A stretch of 61,692 nt of DNA from CAZMGG01 sp964565715. Lineage in GTDB: Bacteria; Planctomycetota; UBA1135; UBA2386. Both the position numbers and the translations under genes were made by a program. Shown one piece after another: positions 34,669-41,871 of this stretch; within the stretch, counting starts at the first letter, position 1; every line of letters begins with the position of its first letter. The notes under the pieces are model-generated. The model ran no database searches and was not told the DNA's origin. It saw only the letters and a list, made by a program, of their open reading frames with translations. The DNA lies in contig CAZMGG010000016.1 in NCBI GenBank assembly GCA_964565715.1, forward strand, positions 1 through 61,692. Direction: 5' to 3'.

Positions 34669-35838
34669 TCAGGAGGCGGTGCTGCGGCGGGGGGTGTGAT
34701 CGGCGAGCGCGCGGGCGGCGGTCCTCGCCTCGGCGTCGGCGGCCAGCACGTCGGCCAGCGTCCGCACCGGACGCGTGGTCCGGCCGTGGACGATGGCATC
34801 GACCCCGGCGGTGATCGCCGGGAACGGAATCGCCGAGCCGAGGAAGCGTTCCGTCAGGACCTCATCGGCGGCGTTGAGCACCGCGCCTGAGTCGCCGCCC
34901 AGTTCCAGGCAGCGGAAGGCCAGCGGCACCGCCGGATAGCGCTCGGGCTCCACCGGCAGGAACTCGAGCCGGCGGAAGCGCACCGGATCGAACGGCTGGA
35001 AGTCGAACGGCAGGCGCTCGGGCCAGCCGAGGCAGTAGAGGATCGGCACCCGCATGTCCGGCACGCCGAGCTGGGCCAGGATCGACCCGTCGACGAACTC
35101 TACCATCGAGTGGACGATGCTCTGCGGGTGGATCACCACCTGGATCTGCTCGGGCTGCAGCCCGAACAGCCAGCGGGCCTCGATCACCTCGAACGCCTTG
35201 TTCATCATCGTCGCCGAGCCGACGGTGATGCGCGGCCCCATGTCCCAGGTCGGGTGCCGCAGGGCCTCGGCGGGGGTGATGCCGGCGAACGTGTCCAGCG
35301 GGCGCTCGCGGAACGGGCCGCCGGACGCGGTCAGGTGGATCCGCCGCACGGCCTCGCGGCGTTCGCCGTTGAGGCACTGGAAGATCGCGCAGTGCTCGCT
35401 GTCGACGGGCAGGATGCGGGCGCCGGTGCGGGCCGCCAGCGCCGTGAGGAACTCGCCGGCCACCACCAGGGACTCCTTGTTGGCCAGCGCCAGCGTGCGG
35501 CCGTGTCGCACCGTCCACTCCGAGGCCGGCAGGCCGGCGGCGCCGGTGATGCCGTTGAGGACGAGGTCCGGCCCGGCCTGGTCGAGGGCGCGCAGCAGGC
35601 CGCCGGGGCCGCCGTGGAACGTCACCCCCGCCGGCAGGTCGGGAGCGGCGGCGGCCGGATCCGCCAGGCTCGCCGCCACCGGCCGGAACCGCGCCGCCGC
35701 CTCGGCCAGTTGGGCACCGTTGCTGCCCGCCGCCAGCACCACCACCTGGAAGCGGTCGGTCCGCTCGGCGACGATGCGCAGCGCGTTCCGCCCGACGGAG
35801 CCGGTGCAGCCGAGGATGGCGATGCGCTTCTGTGGCAC
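34669..35838 (-). CDS. dxr: 1-deoxy-D-xylulose 5-phosphate reductoisomerase
   Basis: 389 residues, GTG start. NADPH-binding ILGCTGSVG lies near the N-terminus. The metal and substrate motifs LANKESLVVAGE, PVDSEHCAIFQCL, LTASGGPFRE and MMNKAFEVIEARWLF are all present. It converts DXP to MEP, the committed step of the non-mevalonate isoprenoid pathway. It heads a minus-strand operon with rseP (6-base gap) and a UbiA-family gene. Its start lies only 17 bases from that of the divergent NUDIX gene, with CATAAT 7 bases before the GTG. Confidence 0.94.
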   Translation of the reverse strand: MPQKRIAILGCTGSVGRNALRIVAERTDRFQVVVLAAGSNGAQLAEAAARFRPVAASLADPAAAAPDLPAGVTFHGGPGGLLRALDQAGPDLVLNGITGAAGLPASEWTVRHGRTLALANKESLVVAGEFLTALAARTGARILPVDSEHCAIFQCLNGERREAVRRIHLTASGGPFRERPLDTFAGITPAEALRHPTWDMGPRITVGSATMMNKAFEVIEARWLFGLQPEQIQVVIHPQSIVHSMVEFVDGSILAQLGVPDMRVPILYCLGWPERLPFDFQPFDPVRFRRLEFLPVEPERYPAVPLAFRCLELGGDSGAVLNAADEVLTERFLGSAIPFPAITAGVDAIVHGRTTRPVRTLADVLAADAEARTAARALADHTPRRSTAS

Positions 35839-35845
35839 GGGGCGG

Positions 35846-35851
35846 ATTATG
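35846..35851 (-). promoter_or_regulatory. Putative -10 hexamer (CATAAT), leaderless spacing
   Basis: On the minus strand CATAAT (5 of 6 matches to TATAAT) lies 7 bases before the GTG of dxr. It sits in the 17-base gap to the divergent NUDIX gene, so RNA polymerase binding here should compete with NUDIX transcription. Confidence 0.5.
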
Positions 35852-35855
35852 GTGC

Positions 35856-36431
35856 ATGGCTCCGCCCATGGAACCCTTGCCCGAAGCTTCCTACCTGAGT
35901 CTCGGCGACGAGCACGACGCCCGGGTGGCGTTCTGCCTGTGGTGCGGCGGTCCGCTGGCTCGCCGGCGGCTGTTCGGGGCGCTGCGGGCGGCCTGCACCC
36001 GCTGCCCGTTCGTGCTGTTCCGGACGCCGGCGGCCGGCGCCGCCGCCATCGTCGTGCGGGGGCGTGAGGTGCTGCTGGTGCGGCGGGGCATCGAGCCCTA
36101 CCGGGGCTGCTGGGGGCTGCCGGCCGGCTACCAGGAGTACGCCGAGAGCCCGGCGGAGGCGGCGGTGCGCGAGGTCCGGGAGGAGACCGGGCTGCAGGTG
36201 CGGCTCGGCCGCATCCTGGACGTGTGCTACACCCTGGACGATCCACGCAAGCGCGCCAACCTGGTGGTCTACACCGCCGAAGTCGTTGCCGGCGAACTGC
36301 GGGCCGCCGATGATGCGGCCGAGGCGCGGTTCTTCCCCGTGGACGAGCTGCCCGCCGAGATCGCCTTTGCCAACAGCCGCGCGCTGCTCGAACGGCTGCG
36401 CGCCGAGTTCCCCACCGGAGACCTGCGTTGA
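35856..36431 (+). CDS. NUDIX hydrolase with N-terminal zinc ribbon
   Basis: 191 residues from ATG 35856; ATG 35868 is equally possible. A zinc-ribbon pair C27xxC30 and C47xxC50 precedes the NUDIX fold. The NUDIX box spans about 91-113 and follows Gx5Ex7REVxEExGL (GYQEYAE, REVREETGL). NUDIX enzymes hydrolyse nucleoside diphosphates linked to other groups, such as NADH, ADP-ribose or damaged nucleotides. A zinc ribbon before the NUDIX box is also seen in NADH pyrophosphatases, but the substrate is open. It shares TTGA with the purM start and is probably translated with it. Confidence 0.87.
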   Translation: MAPPMEPLPEASYLSLGDEHDARVAFCLWCGGPLARRRLFGALRAACTRCPFVLFRTPAAGAAAIVVRGREVLLVRRGIEPYRGCWGLPAGYQEYAESPAEAAVREVREETGLQVRLGRILDVCYTLDDPRKRANLVVYTAEVVAGELRAADDAAEARFFPVDELPAEIAFANSRALLERLRAEFPTGDLR

Positions 36432-37483
36432 CCCAAGCTTCCTCCGCCTACCGCAGGGCGGGCGTCGACATCGATGCCAAGTATGCGGCCGTGACCGGCG
36501 CCGGCGCCGCGATCCGCTCCACCTACACCAAGGGCGTGGTCGGCGACGTCGGCATGTTCGGCGGCCTGTTCGATCCGGCGGCGGTGGGGGCAGGCGGCGA
36601 GCTGCTGGTGGCGTCGACCGACGGCGTCGGCACCAAGGTGATGGTGGCCCGCCTGTGCGGCGACTTCTCCACCGTCGGCGAGTGCCTGGTCAACCACTGC
36701 GTCAACGACATCCTGGTGCAGGGCGCGCGGCCGCTGTTCTTCCTCGACTACATCGCCATGGCGCCGATGAACCCCGGCTTCGTGCAGCAGGTGATCGGCG
36801 GGCTGGCCAAGGCCTGCCGGGAGAACGGCTGTGCGCTGATCGGCGGCGAGACCGCCGAGATGCCCGGCGTCTACCAGCCCGGCGAGCTGGACGTGGCCGG
36901 CACCATCGTCGGCAGCGTCAGCCGCGAGCACCTGCTGGACGGCAGCCGGATCGAGGTCGGCGACCGGCTGCTCGGGCTGCCGAGCACGGGGCTGCACACC
37001 AACGGCTTCAGCCTCGCCCGGCGGGTGCTGCTGCAGGATGCCGGGCTGCAGGTCACCGACCGGCCGCCGGAACTGGGCGGCCGCAGCGTCGGCGAGGCCC
37101 TGCTGGCGGTGCACCGGAGCTATCTGCGGCCGCTGCTGCCGCTGGTCCAGCAGGGGCTGCTGACCGGCATGGCCCACATCACCGGCGGCGGCCTGCCGGA
37201 CAACGTGCCGCGGGTGCTGCGCAAGGGCCAGGTGGCGCGCATGGACCGCAAGGTGGTGCCGCCGCTGCCGATCTGCGAGCTGATCGTGAAGCTGGGCAAG
37301 GTCGCGGTGGAGGAGGCCTGGCGCGTGCTCAACATGGGCGTCGGCATGGTGCTGGCGGTGCGGCCCGGCGACGCCGACCAGGTCCTGGCGGCGCTGCGTG
37401 CCGCCGGCGAGCAGCCGTTCGCGCTCGGCGAGATCGTGGCCGGGAGTTCGCCCGGCGCCGAGCCGGCGGTCGCGCTGCGATGA
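36428..37483 (+). CDS. purM: Phosphoribosylformylglycinamidine cyclo-ligase
   Basis: 351 residues, TTG start overlapping the NUDIX stop (TTGA). AIR synthase motifs are clear: YRRAGVDIDAK, STDGVGTKVMVA, HCVNDILVQGARPLFFLDY, GGETAEMPGVY, GLPSTGLHTNGFSLAR and HITGGGLPDNVPR. PurM closes the imidazole ring in de novo purine synthesis with ATP. The length matches the family. It belongs to the same superfamily as ThiL. It is followed by a TPR gene in a 4-base overlap. Confidence 0.95.
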   Translation: MTQASSAYRRAGVDIDAKYAAVTGAGAAIRSTYTKGVVGDVGMFGGLFDPAAVGAGGELLVASTDGVGTKVMVARLCGDFSTVGECLVNHCVNDILVQGARPLFFLDYIAMAPMNPGFVQQVIGGLAKACRENGCALIGGETAEMPGVYQPGELDVAGTIVGSVSREHLLDGSRIEVGDRLLGLPSTGLHTNGFSLARRVLLQDAGLQVTDRPPELGGRSVGEALLAVHRSYLRPLLPLVQQGLLTGMAHITGGGLPDNVPRVLRKGQVARMDRKVVPPLPICELIVKLGKVAVEEAWRVLNMGVGMVLAVRPGDADQVLAALRAAGEQPFALGEIVAGSSPGAEPAVALR

Positions 37484-38391
37484 AGGGCCTGCTCTGCTGG
37501 CGCCTGCTGGCCGCCGCGCTCGGCCTCGCGTGGGGCGCCGTGGCCCAGGTCGAGGCCTTCGACCGGGCGGCGGCGGCGTTCCAGGCCGCCGCGACCAGCG
37601 ATGCCGCGGCGCGGCGGCAGGCGGCGGACGCCGCCGTGGCGGCCTTCCTGCGCATCGATCCGACCGCACCGGCCTGGGCCGAGCGCCGGGAGCAGGCCGC
37701 GGCCGGCGCGCTCGACGCCGCCGAGCCGGAACGGGCGCTGCAGTGGCTCGCCGCGCCGGGCCCGCTCGGCGAGGCCGGCAGGGTGCTGCGGCTGCGGGCC
37801 CTGCTCCGGCTCGAACGCGGCGCCGAGGCCGCGTTCTGGATCCGCGCCGATCCGCCGGCGGTGGCCACCGCCGCGGTCCTCGCCGAGGAGCCCGCCGCGT
37901 TCCGCTGCGCCGATCGCCTGCTGCGGAGCGGCGACGCCAGGGATGGCGTGCTGCTGTTCGAGACCATGGCCCGGGCCGCGCCCGGGGATCCGATCCGGCT
38001 CGGCAACCTGGGGCTGACCTACCGCCACGTCGGCTGGCTCACCGAGGCCGAGAACGCCTACCGCGAGGCGTTGCGCCTGGGTCCGGGCGACGACCAGACC
38101 TGGAACGACTACGGCCTGTTCCTGCGGGGCCAGGGCCGCCACGACGAGGCCCTGGCGGCGTTCCGGCGCGGGCTCGCCGCCGAGGCGCAGCCCGGCAACG
38201 GCCCGTCCATCACCAACCTGATGCACCTGTCCTTGGTGCGGCCGGAGCTGCTGCCGCCGCCCTTGCCCGAGGCGGCGCGGGCCCTGCGGCTGCGGCCCGA
38301 TGCCGCCATGCTGCGCCGCCTCACGCTCGATGTCCTGCTCGACGCCCCCGTGCCGCAACGTGAACCTGACAAGGCCGCTCCCAACCGGTAG
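37480..38391 (+). CDS. Exported TPR-repeat protein
   Basis: 303 residues, with a signal peptide to about residue 22 (WGAVAQ). The Ala-rich helical body ends with clear tetratricopeptide repeats near residues 165-235 (IRLGNLGLTYRHVGWLTEAE, DQTWNDYGLFLRGQGRHDEA). TPRs mediate protein binding. No enzymatic motif was recognised. ATG overlaps purM as ATGA, so it is expressed with purM though functionally unrelated by sequence. Its TAG stop lies within the -10 of the next gene's promoter. Confidence 0.8.
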   Translation: MKGLLCWRLLAAALGLAWGAVAQVEAFDRAAAAFQAAATSDAAARRQAADAAVAAFLRIDPTAPAWAERREQAAAGALDAAEPERALQWLAAPGPLGEAGRVLRLRALLRLERGAEAAFWIRADPPAVATAAVLAEEPAAFRCADRLLRSGDARDGVLLFETMARAAPGDPIRLGNLGLTYRHVGWLTEAENAYREALRLGPGDDQTWNDYGLFLRGQGRHDEALAAFRRGLAAEAQPGNGPSITNLMHLSLVRPELLPPPLPEAARALRLRPDAAMLRRLTLDVLLDAPVPQREPDKAAPNR

Positions 38392-38394
38392 TCT
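38366..38394 (+). promoter_or_regulatory. Sigma-70-type promoter CTGACA-N17-TAGTCT
   Basis: CTGACA (38366-38371) matches TTGACA in 5 of 6 bases. A 17-base spacer separates it from TAGTCT (38389-38394), a TAnnnT -10. It lies at the end of the TPR gene, about 85 bases before the hydrolase-like gene at 38479, leaving room for a leader with the GAGG ribosome site. It is the best complete housekeeping promoter seen in the window. Confidence 0.6.
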
Positions 38395-38478
38395 GGGGGC
38401 CGTTGCACCGCACCCGACCCATCGCGCGCCGGCCCCTCCCGTGCCATGGGCGAGTCTGACTCCCTCCCGAGGTATCTG

Positions 38479-39903
38479 ATGGTCCTGCTTGCCGCCTGTT
38501 CGACCCTCCTGCTCGCCGTCGTCGCCCCCCAGGATCCGCCCCAGCCCCTGCTGACCTCCAGCGAGAGCAAGTCGCTCCGCGACAAGCTCGGCAAGATGCT
38601 GGAGGAGCAGGTGGCCTACGACGAGGCCACCGGTCGCGCCCGCGAGAAGGCGGCCCGGGACTTCGAGAAGGCGAAGGAGGCCTGGGAGAAGGAGTGGGCG
38701 ACGCGCTGCGAGAAGAAGGGCGACCTGCTGAAGTCGGTGGTCGACCTGCGCGCGATCTTCGAGGGCGCCTTCGTCTACGAGCGCCGCTCGGGCACCTCGG
38801 TGCTGAAGAAGGAGACCCCCAAGGACCTGCCGGCCTACAACGTCTTCGTGCCGCGCAGCTACAAGAACGAGACGCCGATGCGCACCGTGCTGCTGGTGCC
38901 CGGCCTCGACGCCAAGAACAACCGGTGGTTCGACGCCCGCTCGACCTTCGCCGGCACCTGGGAGAACTCCGGGGCCGACAAGGACACCCTGTTCCACATC
39001 CCGGACGTCAGCGCCGACCTGATCGGTGTCCTCGATCGCTACCCGGACTACTCGAAGACCGGCGAGGACCAGAAGGAGGTCGAGCGCATCATGCAGCTGC
39101 TGGCCACGTTCGGCGAGACCAAGCGCAGCCTCAACATCGACCGGGGCCGGGTCGTGCTGGACTGCGGCCGTGACACGTCGGGCTTCGGCCTGCGGCTGGC
39201 GTGCCACTTCCCGGACCTGTTCGCCGGCGTGATCCTGCGCTGGCCGGTGGAGGCCGCCGAGACCCGGCTGGGCAGCATCACCGGGCTGCCGGTGCTGATG
39301 ATCAGCTCGCAGGACACCGTGCAGGCCACCGACAAGCTGAAGCAGCGCCTGGAGGCCCAGCAGGAGGGCTGCACCACGGTGCTGACCGCCACCGACGAGT
39401 ATCCGTTCAAGGCGGCGCAGCCGGAGATCGAGAAGTGGCTGGCCACGGTGGAGCGGAAGGTGATGCGCAAGAAGGTCGTGCTGGAGCCCAACGACGACCG
39501 CTTCCGCACCGGCTTCTGGGTCGGCATCAACCGCATGGACCAGGTGGCCACGGCGCCGGCCGACGCCAGGCCGCGACTGGAGGTCAGCGCCGATCGCGCC
39601 AACAACCGGATCGACGTCAAGGCCGTCGGCATCGAGAGCTTCAACCTGATGCTCAACGACGTGCTGGTGGATCTCGACAAGCCGGTGGCGATCGTGGTGA
39701 ACGGCAAGGCGGTGCAGGAGCAGCGGGGCCGTGACTTCGCCCAGCTGCTGCAGATCGTGCTGCGCAAGTTCGACCCGGACTTCCTGTTCCCGGTGTCGTT
39801 CGACGTGAACGTGCCGAAGGACGAGAAGCCGGCCGGCGACGGTTCGACGGGCGGGACCCCGGCCACCGGCGGCACGCCCGGCGGGACGCCGGGCGGCAAG
39901 TAG
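38479..39903 (+). CDS. Exported alpha/beta-hydrolase-like protein with N-terminal coiled coil
   Basis: 474 residues from ATG 38479, chosen for the GAGG 6 bases upstream and the signal peptide that starts there; ATG 38446 is an in-frame alternative. The signal peptide is about 1-17. A charged coiled coil follows (about 25-80). The next 250 residues resemble an alpha/beta hydrolase (RTVLLVPGLDAKNNRW, a strand-turn-helix LDCGRDTSGFGLRL near 228, a SSQD loop near 275). The nucleophile elbow reads GRDTSG, not GxSxG, so activity is uncertain. The C-terminus is Gly/Thr/Pro-rich. Confidence 0.72.
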   Translation: MVLLAACSTLLLAVVAPQDPPQPLLTSSESKSLRDKLGKMLEEQVAYDEATGRAREKAARDFEKAKEAWEKEWATRCEKKGDLLKSVVDLRAIFEGAFVYERRSGTSVLKKETPKDLPAYNVFVPRSYKNETPMRTVLLVPGLDAKNNRWFDARSTFAGTWENSGADKDTLFHIPDVSADLIGVLDRYPDYSKTGEDQKEVERIMQLLATFGETKRSLNIDRGRVVLDCGRDTSGFGLRLACHFPDLFAGVILRWPVEAAETRLGSITGLPVLMISSQDTVQATDKLKQRLEAQQEGCTTVLTATDEYPFKAAQPEIEKWLATVERKVMRKKVVLEPNDDRFRTGFWVGINRMDQVATAPADARPRLEVSADRANNRIDVKAVGIESFNLMLNDVLVDLDKPVAIVVNGKAVQEQRGRDFAQLLQIVLRKFDPDFLFPVSFDVNVPKDEKPAGDGSTGGTPATGGTPGGTPGGK

Positions 39904-39921
39904 TCCCGGCCCCGGCCCGTC

Positions 39922-41871
39922 ATGCGCACCTCGACCGCGGCGGCGGTGGCGGGCCTGTGCGGCTTCGCGACCATGGGGATGGAGCTGACCGCGGTGCGCC
40001 TGCTGGCGCCGCACTTCGGCGACAGCGCCTACGTCTGGACGAACGTCATCGGCGTCATCCTGGCGGCGCTGGCGTTCGGCGCGTACTGGGGCGGCCGCAT
40101 GGCCGACCGGCGGCTCGGCCGGCCGCGCCTCGCCCTCCTGTTCGCCGTGGCGGCGTTGCTGATCGCGCTCGTGCCGCTGGTCGGGCCCGGGCTCGCCGGC
40201 GCCCTGGTGCCCGACGACCTGCCGCTGGACCACGCCCTGCCGGTGATGGTGCGCGGCTCGCTGGTGGCGACGGTGGTGCTGTTCGGCCTGCCGGTGCTGG
40301 TGCTGGGCACGGTGACGCCGATGCTGGTGGTGCTGCTGGCCGCCGAGGACCGCGCCATCGGCCGCGCCATCGGCATCGTCTCGGCCCTGTCGACCACCGG
40401 CAGCCTGCTCGGGACGTTCGCCGCCACGCATGTGCTGGTGCCGGGGCTGGGCTGCCGCGCGACCCTGTGGCTCTGTGCCGCGGTGCTGGCCCTGTGCGGC
40501 CTGCTGGTCCGGCCCGGCCGCAGCGGCGGTGCCGCGCTGCTCCTGATCGGCCTCAGCCTGTTCCTGCACGGCGGGCCCCTGCGGCCGGTGGCCGCCGGTC
40601 GCACGCTGCTGGCCGAACGCGAGACTCCCTACCAGTACCTGCAAGTGGTGCAGCGGGACGGCGACGGCCAGGCCACCACCGAGCTGCAGATCAACGAGGG
40701 CCTCGACTCGTTCCACTCGGTGGCGGTGGCGGGCAGCGCCCTCACCGGCGGCCGCTACTACGACTTCCACGCGGTGATGCCGTGGCTGGCCGGTGACGGC
40801 CAGCGGCCGGGGGACCTGCGCATCCTGTCGGTGGGGGACGCCGCCGGCAGCTTCGAGCGGCTGCTGGCGGCGGTGCATCCCGGCGCGGTGGTCGACGGCG
40901 CCGAACTGGATCCGGCGGCGGTCGAACTCGGCGCCAGGTTCTTCGGCGGCCGCCGCGGCCCCGGCACCACCTGGAGCGGTCTCGACGGGCGGGTCGCGGT
41001 GACGCGGGCCAGCAGCCGCTACCACGTGGTCCTGGTCGACGCCTACGCGCACCAGGTCTACATCCCGGCCCACCTCGCCAGCCGCGAGTTCTTCCGGGCG
41101 GTGGGCGAGCGCCTGCACGAGGGCGGCGTGGTGGCGGTGAACGTCGGCGGCCTGCACCCCGGCGATCCGGTGCTGGCGGCGGTGGCCGGCACCATGGCGC
41201 ACGTCTACGGCGAGGCCCTGGCCTTCCGGGTGCCGGCCTCGCGCAACTACGTGCTGGCCGCGCGCAAGGGCCGGCCGCTGGCCCCCGCGGTGCTGGAGGC
41301 GGCGTCGGCCTACGGCAACGAGCTGGGCGATGCGGATCGCGCGAGCCTCCGGCGGATCCTCGGGCAGATGGCCGATGCCGCGGCCTGGCATCGCTACGGC
41401 GCCACGCCGACCCCGCTCACCGACGATCGGCCGGAGCTGGACCGCCTGCTGCACCGCTCCTACGTGGCGGGCGGCGACGATCCGGCCCCGGTCGCCACCG
41501 GCGGGCAGGCCGAGCCGGGCACGGCGGAGGCCGCCGCCCACCAGGCCCTGCGCGGCCAGGATCCGGTGGCGGTGATCGCCGCCGTGCGCAGCAGCCGGGC
41601 CGACACGGCGTACCTGCGGCTGCTCTGCGGCGACGCCCGCTGGCACCTGCGGCAGCTGCACGGCGCCGCCGCCGAGTACGAGCGCGCGCTCGAGCTGCAG
41701 CCCGGCGACGAACTGGCGGCGATGCTGCGGGCGCGGCGCCAGGACCTGGCCCAGGACCTCACCAGCCACACCGCGGCGGAGTCCGCCGCGGTGCGGAACG
41801 GCTGGCTGGCGCTGCTGGCCTGCCTGGGGCTGCTCGGCCTCGCCATCGGCGCGATCCGGGCCGGCGGCTAG
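39922..41871 (+). CDS. Membrane-fused spermidine synthase-like protein
   Basis: 649 residues. The N-terminal 210 residues contain about six membrane helices with GFATMGMELTAVRLLAPHFG at the start. The middle (about 225-440) matches the spermidine-synthase methyltransferase-like fold (YQYLQVVQR, LRILSVGDAAGSFERLL, DGAELDPAAVELG, VVLVDAYAHQVYIPAHL). A TPR-like segment and a final membrane helix (about 622-645) follow. Fused membrane forms like this are widespread; whether they make polyamines or modify other substrates is not settled. It converges on the HEAT gene with a shared CTAG. Confidence 0.85.
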   Translation: MRTSTAAAVAGLCGFATMGMELTAVRLLAPHFGDSAYVWTNVIGVILAALAFGAYWGGRMADRRLGRPRLALLFAVAALLIALVPLVGPGLAGALVPDDLPLDHALPVMVRGSLVATVVLFGLPVLVLGTVTPMLVVLLAAEDRAIGRAIGIVSALSTTGSLLGTFAATHVLVPGLGCRATLWLCAAVLALCGLLVRPGRSGGAALLLIGLSLFLHGGPLRPVAAGRTLLAERETPYQYLQVVQRDGDGQATTELQINEGLDSFHSVAVAGSALTGGRYYDFHAVMPWLAGDGQRPGDLRILSVGDAAGSFERLLAAVHPGAVVDGAELDPAAVELGARFFGGRRGPGTTWSGLDGRVAVTRASSRYHVVLVDAYAHQVYIPAHLASREFFRAVGERLHEGGVVAVNVGGLHPGDPVLAAVAGTMAHVYGEALAFRVPASRNYVLAARKGRPLAPAVLEAASAYGNELGDADRASLRRILGQMADAAAWHRYGATPTPLTDDRPELDRLLHRSYVAGGDDPAPVATGGQAEPGTAEAAAHQALRGQDPVAVIAAVRSSRADTAYLRLLCGDARWHLRQLHGAAAEYERALELQPGDELAAMLRARRQDLAQDLTSHTAAESAAVRNGWLALLACLGLLGLAIGAIRAGG

